Positions 47,340 through 57,992 of a stretch of 64,000 bases of DNA are shown here, piece by piece. Under the pieces are notes generated by a model. That model saw only the letters and a program-made list of their open reading frames with translations. It was not told the origin of the DNA and searched no databases. Position numbers and translations under genes: made by a program. The number at the start of each line of letters is the position of its first letter. Positions within the stretch are counted from its first letter, which is position 1. Source of the stretch: Amoebophrya sp. A120 (taxonomy: Eukaryota; Sar; Dinophyceae; Syndiniales; Amoebophryaceae); contig CAJINV010000001.1 in NCBI GenBank assembly GCA_905178155.1, positions 14,942,142 to 15,006,141 of the forward strand, given 5' to 3'.

Positions 47340-50300
47340 TTACCCTGCGGTGGTATCATCGTGAAAGTTCTGTGCGAAGAATCCGCCAGACCGGAGCAGC
47401 TCCTGTGGCGTTCCGAACTCCGCCGCGCGCCCGTTTTGCATGACCAAGACTTTGTCACATCGTGTCAAAGTCGCCAGTCGGTGCGCAATGAGAAACACCG
47501 TGTGATTCCTCAAAGTCGTCCTCAGCAATGATGTGATGCGCTGGTCCGTGGCCGCGTCCAGGTTTGAGGACGGCTCGTCCAGTAACACGATCTGTGCCTC
47601 GTCTTTTCGCAAGACCATCCGCGCGAACGCGATCAGTTGTGCCTCTCCCGCCGATAAGTTTGCGCCGCCGGCCTCGATTCTTGTGTCAAGCGTGATCGTG
47701 TGGGAATCTTTTTTGGCACCAGCTTTCGTCGGAGACTGCGAAGTGGAAGTAAATACAGGAGGATTTAGATTCATTTCATCTGTTCTATTTCCAGTAGCTG
47801 TAGTCTGTAGTCCATCATCATCTTCCAAATCGACGTCGACAAACACCAAAGAGAAGGCGGTCTCAATCTCCTCGGGCAGAAACTCGTCGAAGGGATCGAG
47901 GTTTTCCCGCACCGTACCGTCCATGAGGAAAGGTTTTTGCGGCACCATGAAAAGATTCCGCCTCAAGTGGTACAGCGGGAGGTGCTTTGTGTCATACTCG
48001 CCGATCTTTATCGTCCCCGTTTCGACGTTGGCAAAGCGAAACAGCATGGCACACAAACTTGACTTCCCGGCACCGGTTGGCCCGCAAACCCCAATGTGTT
48101 CCCCCTGCGTGATCTTGAGATTAAAATCTGAAATCGCGAGCGGAAAGTTCTCCGAGTAGCGCAACGAGCAGTTCTGGAAACGGATTTTCGCAGATTTCAT
48201 CTTCTTGCCTTGCTTGATGTGTGCAGCCGCAGTGCCATCGGTGTCTTCCGCAACATGATCCAACCGTGGCAACAGCGAGGGAACATTGAGCACGTTTTTT
48301 GCAGTCTGGCTAATAGTGCTCTCCTTACTCGGTGAGCGTTGTTCGAAAGAATCTGCCGTGATTGCGACGGGTGGCCCACCGGATTGTTCGGTGTAGGAAA
48401 ATTGGTAAGATCGGCGTCTTGTCAGCTTCGAATCTGTGAGACTCGATGTTGATGTCGTACTGCTGCTTCTTGCAACTACGTTATTTCCCTTTTGAAGATG
48501 ATTCTTCGCCGCGTAGGTGAGCATGAATTTCTCGTGCTGTCTCCGAAACTCGGCCAGGGGCTCTTCTTGCGGCGTCTCTTGAAGGCGGAAAACGCGCTCG
48601 CACTGCATCAATCCCAGGGAGAGAATGAAGTAGAACTGCGCGATCAAATTGAACATGAAGGGCATGATGAAGCAGTAGCCCACAATCAACCCGATGATCG
48701 GGCGCGGGATCGATTCCCTGGCGTTGTAAAGGAACAAAACCAGCGAGGCGGCGACGATGGCAGACAGGAAGTAGCAGCACAGATTCGAGAAGATGGTGAT
48801 TTCCTGAGCGGCGTACCAGCACCGCAGGTACGTGTTCATTCGGTCGCAGTGCTTGTCCAGAAAGTATTTTTCCAGTTTCATAATCCGCGAGAGCGACGCC
48901 CCGTCGATGGCCTCACTCACGTTGGCGACCACGGGGGACAACGCGAGGGAGGCCAGCCGCTTCGTGTCCCGAATTCCGTACAACACGAGCTGGCAGAGCT
49001 TCAAGTACACCAGCGCGACGATGACAATCACGATCGAGGTAAACGGGACGACAAAAATTTGCAGTCCGAGGATCGTCACGCCCAGTCCGCAAAACTGCAT
49101 CCACACTTCGGTGATGGTGGAAAATTGCACATCTACTCCGCTCAAGTCGGTGGATAGCGGGCCGTACACCTTCCCACTACTCGCTTCGTCAAAAAAGAGG
49201 AGTGGTGCGCCGAAAACGCGGATCACAGAGAGATCGTGCAAAGCTCGCCCCGCTCGGGCAGCACCGTGGTAGTACAGCAGGCCGAAGCAGCTGGACAGAA
49301 TCGCGAACGCCAACGCACAGCCGAAGTACAGGACAAACCACGTGCTCTCAAATGTCTCCAAGTTTCGGTCGTTCCCCTTGCGGAGCCACTCCGCGAGAGC
49401 CAGTTCGCTTGAGGCCAGCACGCCGTAGGTGGTGAGCCAGGAAAAAACCATCAGCAACAAGTTGGTCGTGCCGAAAAGGAGAAAGTACTCGCGAATGTAT
49501 TTGCGCCCGGTGCCCGTATTTTTCTGTTCTTCTTTCAGGAATTTTCGCGAATACTCGTCTTTTTCAAGAACAGAAGATTGCTCTTGGCCCACCTCCTGTG
49601 TCCTTGTTTTGCTTCCCCTGGTTGTACTGTTAAGCGATGTTGCGCCGTCCAGTGACACTACGGTGCCGACGGTTTCGTCGCTCTCCTTGGACACACGACT
49701 GGTATCTCTGATCAAGCTCGGATCGAGCAAGTCTGGCAGAGAATTCTTGTTTTTCGTTCTGGCGAGTCCAAGCGTTTTAGTCACATCTGGTGCCGCGCCG
49801 TCTTCAAGTTGTTGTATGTTAGTACCGGGCACGACGTCTACTTCTTCTTGCAATTCTATGTCCGTCGGGCCCGTTGCTGTCGATGATTCGGGCAGCGCAG
49901 TTTTTAAAACTCCTTTGTCTAGTTGCAAGACAAAGTCGGTCTGGGACAGCAGCGCGGCTTGGTTGAAAGCGAGAAACACCAGCTTTCCGTCCTTGGCGTA
50001 ATGGCGCAAATTGTCAAAAATTGCAACTCCAGTCGTGTGGTCGACCGCCGCTAACGGGTCGTCTGCGACCAGAATGTCCGGGTCGCCGGCCCACGCGCGC
50101 GCCAAATTCAGCCGAGCCTGTTGCCCGCCCGAAAGCGTTACGCCGCCCTGGCCGATCTCCGTGTAGAGCGTCAGCTCCTGCTGCGGTTGGGCGGATTCGT
50201 TCTTGGTTTCGCGAGAATGAGCACTGTCATCCTTCGTGATTGGCGATACACTTGGATGCGCGGCAATCGATGTAGAAGTTCTCGTATCTTCCGTGCCCTG

Positions 50301-52597
50301 ATCTGCGAAAGAAGTCAACAGCCTTGCACGGATCAACGCCTCTTGGATTTGCGCCAATGACAAGTGTTTTCGGCCCATCCGCACATTCTCTTCGATCGTT
50401 CCGGTGACGACAAAAGCCCGCTGCGGACAGTAACCGACGTTACACGTCGAAAACTTAATTTTTCCGCTGGTTGGGCACTGCTCGCCGAGCCAGGTCAACA
50501 GCAAAACCGTCTTTCCCGAACCCACAGCGCCGACTACGCCGATCAGTTTGGATTGCGGCGGCAGGGTGACGGAAGCATCAGTCAGCGCAACAACCATCGT
50601 CGTCTCCACTCCTGATGTGCTGACCAGTGTTTCGTCTTTTTTCGCAACCGCCGATGAGGTTATCGTTTCTTTCTTTGCATCAGATGAATTTTTGTTTTGC
50701 GCGGCTAAATCCCCGGACTTTGTTGTGCTTTGCCGCTGCAACTTCACTTCCACATCGGTCATCGCGCAGGCCTCCGTCGTAGCTGTTCCTTCGTCCATTA
50801 ATTTTCTGTATTCCTCCCGCTCTGGCAGGTTCAAATACTTCTCCAAACGCTGCAACGTTTGCACAAAGACCACCATGTTCACGACATTTATGGGAATCAG
50901 GACCATGGCGCCCCGCATCCCCTGCAGCACCGCGAGCACCGGAAACACGAGCTCCACGGTCAAGGGCTCGGCTCCGTCGTGCCAGTAGAGATACGTTGTG
51001 AGGGCGAACACCGCCGCGAGGACGGGCAGACACCGGCCTAAGTTACTCCCGAGCACCTTGTACTGCTGCCACAGTTCGATGGCGCGCGTTTCTTTGTTCC
51101 GAAACTCCTGCAATTTGTGGAAATACCTACCCTTATCAAATGCAAAAATGTCTGGGTCTGGAAGAGTCGGGACTTGTCATGCACATTTTGCATGACCCGT
51201 GAGGTCTGTGATGCTGGTGCTAGCATCACAGATTTTTTGAGAGCTTCTTGATGCTGATTACGCATGAGAGATGCCCTCTCCGCGTGCCAAGAACTGACTC
51301 CTCTTGCTGCTCATGCAACACAGATATTTCTAGAATCCGCAGACAGCATTACAAGTTCCACTCTTCCAGACCCAGACATTTTTGCAATCCATAACCCTCC
51401 CAGCACGCGTATTTCACGCCCCGGATGTTCGCCAGCGCCTCCTATGGAAGCGTCAGGATTGAAATCGACAAAGTTGAAATAATTCCTCATGCAAAAATTG
51501 CAAGGCATGAAGTGCCTCTCTTGCAGGCATGGCAAGCGAGGCCGACTGCCAGCCTGTTTGGGGTCTGCGATAGAGCTGCTAAAGTAGCATGACAAAAGAC
51601 GCCTTCTGTCCCTAAACAGCATAACAAACAGGATTTAGACGGTGCCGAAATTTGTCATGCACCGCTGAGAAATGGGGCTTTTAACTGGTATCGATTTTAT
51701 GCATTACAAGTTATTTCAACTTTGACGATTTCAATCCTGACGCTTCCATACCTCCCGTAGGCACTGCAGTCTCCCGCCGGCGTGCACCACGGCCTGCGCC
51801 TCGTATTTTCGCGAGGTGATCAAACGATGGAAGGACACCCCGATGCCGCAAAGCACGAACAGGACGGTCCACACGCCGACGATGTCAAGGAGAACCATCA
51901 GGTAGGCTGACCCGACGGTCAGGGAGACGAAACTGCTCGGGATCCAGCCGAAGACAAAGCCGACGAGATTTGCCTTGCCCAAAATTTCCACAGAAATCAG
52001 CATCTGCGCATCCGCGGCTTTCGGCGCGGGCGTTGCGGCGGGTGGATCAGGTTTATTTTTGCCTTCGTTTTTGGTACCTGATGTTGCAGTTGTAGCAGCG
52101 GGAGCACTGCCAGTATGATGATCCTGCACGCGCTGCATCTTCCACACGATCAACGCAGAAAGCATGCCCTGGAGTTTCGTCCAGAATTTCGCGACCAGCA
52201 CATCGTTTCCGTGCAGCCAGCAGCATCCCTCAAAAAGGATGGGGCCGACAATCGCGAGTAGTATCAGTTCCAGTCTCGGACTCTCCGCATTCATCTCTTT
52301 CAACACAAATCGCACGGCCTCTGGTCGGGCGATCACCATCACCAATCCCTGCATCGTGCCCCAGAATAGGCCGCGAATCACCAGCCCGCGGGTCATGCGC
52401 CAAACCGTCTTCGGTAAGTTTCCCCCGCATTCCTTCAGAACCGGTAGCGTTTCCCGAAGAAGCTTTTCACTGTCTACATCCAGAAGATGGTTCACATCGG
52501 GGAAGTCGAGACTGCCCTCCTTGTAGTTCTTCCAGATCACCGGCGCGACGTCGGTCTTGAAGAGCACATCGAAAATGCGCGAACAAAAAGGAGCCAT
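47340..52597 (-). CDS. ABCC-type full ABC transporter, three exons
   Basis: Exons 52597-51751, 51437-51394 and 51128-47340 sum to 1560 codons (1559 aa) when both introners are removed with one target copy each. Layout is TMD1-NBD1-TMD2-NBD2. TMD1 spans include GLVIRGLFWGTMQGLVMVIA and LDIVGVWTVLFVLCGIGVSF, with the ABCC-typical GVKYACWEGRYF at the microexon. NBD1 has Walker A GAVGSGKT (near 50520), signature LSGGQ (near 50140) and Walker B ILVADDPLAAVD with the second acid replaced by Asp. NBD2 has Walker A GPTGAGKS (near 48080), a variant signature LSAGE (near 47655), Walker B IVLLDEPSSNLD and H-loop IAHRLAT. The NBD1 D-for-E change makes it the likely degenerate site, as in ABCC proteins. 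Long acidic Ser/Thr-rich linkers follow NBD1. The substrate is unknown; organic anions or conjugates are typical. Confidence 0.92.
51134..51393 (-). mobile_element. Introner A in the ABC transporter, 260 nt
   Basis: Ends read inward are TATCAAATGCAAAAATGTCT and TATGGATTGCAAAAATGTCT, both continuing GGGTCTGGAAGAGT. The target duplication is ACCCT (51129-51133 and 51394-51398). Same family as the element at 45.6 kb. Exact removal joins TGG GAG GGT to AGG TAT TTC in frame. In that register the intron could be GG...AG or GT...GG but not GT...AG. A nearby conventional 3' site (AAATTGCAG) would break the frame. Interior words: TTGTCATGCA (51174-51183) and CTGTGATGCT (51206-51215). Confidence 0.92.
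51443..51750 (-). mobile_element. Introner B in the ABC transporter, 308 nt
   Basis: Terminal inverted repeats of 40 nt with one mismatch; each end read inward begins TATGGAAGCGTCAGGATTGA. The target duplication is CCTCC (51438-51442 and 51751-51755), GGAGG on the coding strand. The end sequence differs from introner A, so this is a second family or subfamily. Exact removal gives CGG GAG GCG CTG in frame, and here the boundary is canonical: GTATGG...GGAG (51751 to 51439). The interior contains TTGTCATGCA (51652-51661). Confidence 0.93.
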
Positions 52598-53343
52598 GGC
52601 TGATTGATTTTTTGTAACAACGGGAAGTAAGGTGGGTATTTTAAGGATATGAAAACGGATCACTTGTTACACATTGGATGAGCGCGCGGGCGAATGATCG
52701 GCAAGAACTGAATTAATACTATGCCCTGAACAAGTAATTCCAACTTAGTTCATGTTAGTCCATGAGTGAAAACAGTAGAAGTCGTTTCACAAAAAATAAA
52801 TACTTAGATACGAGCCTAGTATGAAGCACGTAAAACGCTAGAATATTAAGTGGCGCATTATTTCCTTTCTTGCGATATAGCCAAAAGAGACTGCGATTGA
52901 TTTTGTTTTTTCATGGGGTACTGCGACAAAAGATTTTGACGAGGTTCAAGCACCTTCTTGACCTTCTAGACCGCCGTCACCAAATGAATTCCATATATCC
53001 GCTTCACAATTTCCTTGTTTCGCAAAACAAACACAGAAACATCACCACCGACAACTGATCTCGTACAGCATGGGAACACCTTACGACTCAATTTCGTGTC
53101 ACTCGAAGAGCGCAGTAGAAGTTTGAGCAACTTTTTCAGAATCTTTCGAAGAAATAGAAAAGACGTCCCGATTGCAAAGAACGTATGTGTCCATGCGCAA
53201 GTTACAGCTATAAGGAGAAAAGGAGTAATCGAAAAATCCTGCTCCAGAAGAAGCAAAATTCGAAAACATCACTTCCCTCCTCTACTACCATGCGGTGAAA
53301 TCGTTGTAACTACTTGACACCCCCCAGGATGAACAACCTAGTG
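52598..53343. other. Intergenic, nothing recognised
   Basis: AT-rich spacer between the 1231-aa membrane protein stop and the ABC transporter start. No gene or structured RNA seen. Confidence 0.5.
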
Positions 53344-56300
53344 CTACAGGGTAACAACTAACAGTATGACTAGACAGCAAGCGGGTAGAGTGATTAAGAA
53401 TGCAAGGGGTTTCCAGATTTCCACTAGCAAGCTCCAAAAATCAGCCAGGACCAGGAGCAAAGAAAACATGATGACCCACCAGACCGCGAGCAAAATTACT
53501 TCCGGCTTCCGCACCTGCCGTAAGAAATACTCTAGAAACGTCTTTTTTCTTCGTGATCTGTTCTGGAGCTGGTTCGCCCCCCTGCTCGTATTCGCACTGC
53601 GCGTGTTCGGAGTCACTGCGAGAGCCGGATCCCCGATGAAATTCCCCGCTGCGTCGTACAAGTGCGCCGAAAACGGGCCCGGCGCGGCTTGTCCGCGGTT
53701 TCGCAAAAACCGGGCTCGGCTCGCCCCAATGAGTAGCGGCTGGTCTTCCTGGTCTGCCTCGAAGTTGTACGCTGCATACGGAGACGAGTAGGGAGACGAC
53801 GCTTGTGGCGCTGCTGCTTGATTGCCGTAAAAACCATACTGCTGCTGTTCTTGCTGCTGTGCGTATTCTGCTCCCGATACTAAGTATTCTTGGGGGTCGT
53901 ACCCAACAACGCCACTTCTAAGAGCGGGCTGTGGCACGGACGACCTGCTTGGTTCCCCGGGTTGCGAGGGCCTTTTAGCCGCGCCAGGCTTCTGATTTTG
54001 GAACTGCTGCTGAGGGCGAAATTCTTCTGCGGGTCTTGACGGCGGGCCAGAGAGCGCCTGGGGCGGAAGCGAAGACCGCTGCGGGTCTGCTGGCTGTGAG
54101 CCTCTCTTGTCCGAAGGAAGTTTGATGTTTCCTGCGCTGCCAAGAGCGCCGACCTGCAGCTGGGGAACTGGTGGCGGGGTCCGTTGCTGCGGCGTCTGGG
54201 AGTTGTTCTGGCCCATCACAAGTGCTGGGGCCGGTGGAACATTTTTAAACGTGGTTGGAACCGCCGCGTCAGAGCCTGCTCCAGTCGTTCCAAAAACTGG
54301 ATTTATCACATCACTTTTTCCGCCCTCCACACCCGTCGGTGCCACGACACGGTTTTGCGGGAGCGGACTGCTGAGTCGCTGCGGCTCGCCCAGTTTTGGT
54401 TGCAGGAATTCGTCAATTATGGCAGTGGAAGGCGAGCGACTTTCCAAACTGCTCGATGCCTTGTTTGTTCCGCTCATCCGCTCCCCTTGCTGGTCACCTC
54501 CCCGGCTTTTCGCAGCAGACGAGCCAGCACCCAAGCGCTGCTCGAGACTGACCCCGGCGCCAAACGTGAACGACGCACTCAGCAGAGACGACTCCGGCGA
54601 GTCACTGCGCACCGACGCGTTTTCTCCGCGGCCACTCTCCTTGCTGTCGCGGACGGTCACGTAGTCGCTTGCATGTGTAACAGACGAGGACCCGCGCGCC
54701 GGGAAAGTCCGGCTCGAGTTTCTGTTCACTGGAGCTTTTGGCTCAGATTTTTCGTCTTCCTCGTCTACTTCCAGAAAATCGTCCGGAAAGAGGACAGCCT
54801 CCGCGGCAGACATCAATACTGTCGTTCTGCGCTCGAGGAGGTCCTCTTGCACAACCTCCGAAGCTGCCGAACTAGTTCCTCGTACATGCGACTCCCCGGA
54901 CGACGACGGCCCAGAGGAGCGTTGGCTCCCAACAACGTTCGAGGAACTCGTCGCCATGCCGGCGGCCTGACCAAAAGCCGGCCCGCTATCTCGCAAGTTG
55001 TCCTGCGAGTCTTCTTCCGGCGGGCCGTTCTCGAGAAGGTTCCTCGCGATCGCGGACTGACCACGAACAGGCACTAGTTCTGGCACAGACGCTATCGAGT
55101 CGGAGGCTCGCAGGCTGGGCATCGTTCCGATGGAAGATGAATTTCCCCTGTCAACTACAGCAACGTCAGCGAAAACACTTATCTCGCTGTCCCGGAGGAT
55201 ATTATCATCGCCAGCACCCTCCTCGAAACTATCCGCAGGCGGGCCCTCTTCGAGGAGGTTCTTTGTTACCAGGGATTGTCCTCGAGCACCGACGAGATCG
55301 TCCTCCACCTGGGACGACTTCGTGGAGTCTAGTCTTGCAGGCAATAAAGGCGGTGGACTTTTCCTAACATCATCCAGAAAAATACTTTCGCCCTTGCTAC
55401 TGTTCGTTCTATTGCTCGTTGAATGGTTCCTATCTTCTCGAAGAGCTGCGACAATGCTCCCTGCGCTGTCGCGCGCGTCCTCCAGTCCATTAGCTGCAGG
55501 TGGACCACCAGTAGCCAAAATGCTTTTCATAACTTCCGACTGTCCACGAAAGCCGACCGGAACGCTACTCTCCTCGTCGTTGGATTTCTCCGGATCGGAG
55601 TCGTCCTGCCGGCTCACGCGAAGCACGTCTCCGACCAGGCGAGGGGATCCCTCGGGCGCTTTCGGCGAATTCCTATGATCATCAACCGAAAGATGATTCC
55701 CCGGGCTGTCTCCTAAAGCAACTCCGCTGCCGGCTGTCGCGCGATCGGGTACAGCATTTCCGCTCGCAAGAAGCACGGGCGAAGTTAGCCGCGCACTCGA
55801 ATCCGTGGTCAGCTGCTGCACAAAAACCTTCCCGCTGGCCTGGCTCCGGGCACTGACTGCCTCGATCACCTCTTCGTCATCGTCCGTCCTGCGCACCACT
55901 GAGGTCAGCGGCATGATGCGGATCATTTGGTTCTCACTTCCCGCCGGACCAGATTGACTTGACGGGCTGCCTCTACTGAGCTCTGCGCCCTGGCTGTTCA
56001 TGTTAGGTGGAAATGAGTTTATCTGCGAAAAAGCACCACCCGTGGCCGATTGGTCAAGTTCCTGGCCCATAGCTGTGCTTCCATCTTCGACAACCATCGT
56101 GGTTCCGGGAATAAAGTATTCCCTTTGATTCTTCTGTTGCTGTCTATTTCGAGCCAGCACTTCTTCCGAGCGCGCCATCACGGTCGTGTAGCTCAGCTCG
56201 TTCGGGCGCTGGCTAACATCGTGCTCGCTGCGCGAGGATATTGTGCTCGCCGTCTCCGGTCGTGTTCTATCCAAATCAAGCTGGGACCCACTCAGTTGCG

Positions 56301-57039
56301 TTGTTGGAACAGAAAGGAGCCGTACACTGTCACCGATTGGCGTTTTCGCAAGTAGGCTATCCGTGCGATCAACTAAGTGATTCAGCATCGAAACCAGCCG
56401 CGCGTCGTCAACTGAGCTTCCGCTACTTCCGGTGCTGTTCTTCTTGTTTTCTGTTCCAACAACAAGTTCCACTTTGACTTTATCGCCCGTCCGCCTTTCA
56501 GGATCGATAATTCCTGCTCCTGGATTGCTTCCGAGCTCGAAAAACTGCTCGGCATCCTCATAAACCTCTGCACTCCCATCCTCGTCGTGATTCAGAAATT
56601 CTCGCTGCGCAGAGTCCTGCGGATCGTACTCGTCCCGCGGCGTCACCAGGCTGTAGAAGTGCGTGAGAGTCAGCGTGGGCTTGGATGGAACGGCGGACTC
56701 AACTTCCGTCTGGCTAGTGTGCGAGTTCTTGCTGCCCCCCGCGACAGGAAAACCGCCTTTGCTCCCTGGTGCAGTTGTGGGATCAGCTTCAACGATGTCC
56801 CCTTCTACCCCGTCAGCACGAGCACTCCATCGCTCCAGGTCTTCCATGGTCTCAACGCCTATACGGTCCAGCAACTGGTTGGTCGGACTGCGTACACTGT
56901 CGAGGAGCTCGTTATTTCCGAGTGGGGAACTTAGTGGCGGCGCGGCGATCTGGAACCCAGAGAAGATCCGGCGATTGCGATTGTTCGGAGGACTAGACTG
57001 ACTGAAGCTGCTGTAGTTACCGCCTCCTGGGGCGCTCAT
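53344..57039 (-). CDS. Large low-complexity protein with C-terminal two-span membrane module
   Basis: Intronless frame of 1231 residues starting MSAPGGGNYSSFSQ. Residues 1-1080 are Ser/Asp/Pro/Gln-rich and probably disordered, with three spaced repeats of an RGQSxxxxxxLLxxGPP unit (about residues 497-516, 586-603, 657-675). From about 1110 a compact module follows: DQPLLIGASRARFLRNRG, PFSAHLYDAAGNFIG, a basic stretch (NRSRRKKTFLEYFLRQVRKPE), then two hydrophobic helices (VILLAVWWVIMFSLLLVLADFW and PLAFLITLPACCLVILLVVTL) ending exactly at the C-terminus. The module recurs in the gene at 61628-63259. A tail-anchored hairpin with a long cytosolic disordered domain is the simplest topology. I know of no named family. 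Confidence 0.78.
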   Translation of the reverse strand: MSAPGGGNYSSFSQSSPPNNRNRRIFSGFQIAAPPLSSPLGNNELLDSVRSPTNQLLDRIGVETMEDLERWSARADGVEGDIVEADPTTAPGSKGGFPVAGGSKNSHTSQTEVESAVPSKPTLTLTHFYSLVTPRDEYDPQDSAQREFLNHDEDGSAEVYEDAEQFFELGSNPGAGIIDPERRTGDKVKVELVVGTENKKNSTGSSGSSVDDARLVSMLNHLVDRTDSLLAKTPIGDSVRLLSVPTTQLSGSQLDLDRTRPETASTISSRSEHDVSQRPNELSYTTVMARSEEVLARNRQQQKNQREYFIPGTTMVVEDGSTAMGQELDQSATGGAFSQINSFPPNMNSQGAELSRGSPSSQSGPAGSENQMIRIMPLTSVVRRTDDDEEVIEAVSARSQASGKVFVQQLTTDSSARLTSPVLLASGNAVPDRATAGSGVALGDSPGNHLSVDDHRNSPKAPEGSPRLVGDVLRVSRQDDSDPEKSNDEESSVPVGFRGQSEVMKSILATGGPPAANGLEDARDSAGSIVAALREDRNHSTSNRTNSSKGESIFLDDVRKSPPPLLPARLDSTKSSQVEDDLVGARGQSLVTKNLLEEGPPADSFEEGAGDDNILRDSEISVFADVAVVDRGNSSSIGTMPSLRASDSIASVPELVPVRGQSAIARNLLENGPPEEDSQDNLRDSGPAFGQAAGMATSSSNVVGSQRSSGPSSSGESHVRGTSSAASEVVQEDLLERRTTVLMSAAEAVLFPDDFLEVDEEDEKSEPKAPVNRNSSRTFPARGSSSVTHASDYVTVRDSKESGRGENASVRSDSPESSLLSASFTFGAGVSLEQRLGAGSSAAKSRGGDQQGERMSGTNKASSSLESRSPSTAIIDEFLQPKLGEPQRLSSPLPQNRVVAPTGVEGGKSDVINPVFGTTGAGSDAAVPTTFKNVPPAPALVMGQNNSQTPQQRTPPPVPQLQVGALGSAGNIKLPSDKRGSQPADPQRSSLPPQALSGPPSRPAEEFRPQQQFQNQKPGAAKRPSQPGEPSRSSVPQPALRSGVVGYDPQEYLVSGAEYAQQQEQQQYGFYGNQAAAPQASSPYSSPYAAYNFEADQEDQPLLIGASRARFLRNRGQAAPGPFSAHLYDAAGNFIGDPALAVTPNTRSANTSRGANQLQNRSRRKKTFLEYFLRQVRKPEVILLAVWWVIMFSLLLVLADFWSLLVEIWKPLAFLITLPACCLVILLVVTL

Positions 57040-57992
57040 CCTTTGCGCATGGTCGGGCTGCTTCTACCAGGGATGATCATGATCGGAGAAGGTACGGGTC
57101 TCGGCATGGTTGCTCATTTAGAGAGTCTGAACTTCTACTATTTTTCTATTACGCCTCGATGTTGGCATCGTTTTCTTGCGCACTGAAAGTAACAACCACG
57201 ACAAATAGGAAAATCAAGATCGAGAAACATCACGCATAATTCATTTCTACGCTACTGTCAATAAGCTCACGAAGACGATAAAGTCGAAATTCAAATCACA
57301 AAAGTGTACAGCATGGTACGTCAACATGCACTGTCCAGGGAGGAAGAAAAAATTATGATATTGACTCGAGTACTAGACAAGAGAGACGATGATCGGGAAA
57401 AACGAAGTGAATTCTGAATTTTTGGCACAGCATATGCTGCACGAGAAGTGGGACGGACTGAATATGCACGAAGACAAACACGCTTGTGCACGAGGATACG
57501 GAACGCAAACACGATATAAGCAAGAACTGAAACGACGAACTGAAGAAACGACTGACGATCCTTTCTCAAAGCACGGTGCACGATGAGTGAAAATGAAATG
57601 AATTATCTTCATGCGACCAACAAGACGAAACGCATAATCTGCATGCGTGGAGAAGAGCGAATGTAAGTAGAGTGATGAACTCGCATGATTGCTGGAACGA
57701 AAACAAAAGGAACAGTGATAAAGTTGCTGCATGTGTAGTCGCAGCAATATTAGAGGCGTCTTATTTATTGTATTATTGTGGTGTGGTCCGTACCGGCTTG
57801 AGCGTCTACTACTGTGGTGCGTCTACTACTTGTACTTATACCTGTACGTGTGCGAAGTATCCATTGGAATTAACAACCTTTGTCTCGTACTCTGCAGTTA
57901 CAACATCGAAGCTCGTACACGTCTCGCATCAACTACAAATCTGGAAAAAGCATTCATGTCCTTCGTGTTCATCGCAGTTCACTGGATCATGG
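57040..57992. other. Intergenic, nothing recognised
   Basis: AT-rich spacer between the stop of the patatin-like gene and the start of the 1231-aa gene. Short frames only. Confidence 0.5.

Noticed and set aside
51114-51133. Conventional 3' splice site AAATTGCAG after introner A
   Set aside because: Using it with any nearby GT shifts the frame of the ABC transporter, whereas exact element excision keeps it and retains the conserved WEGRYF segment.
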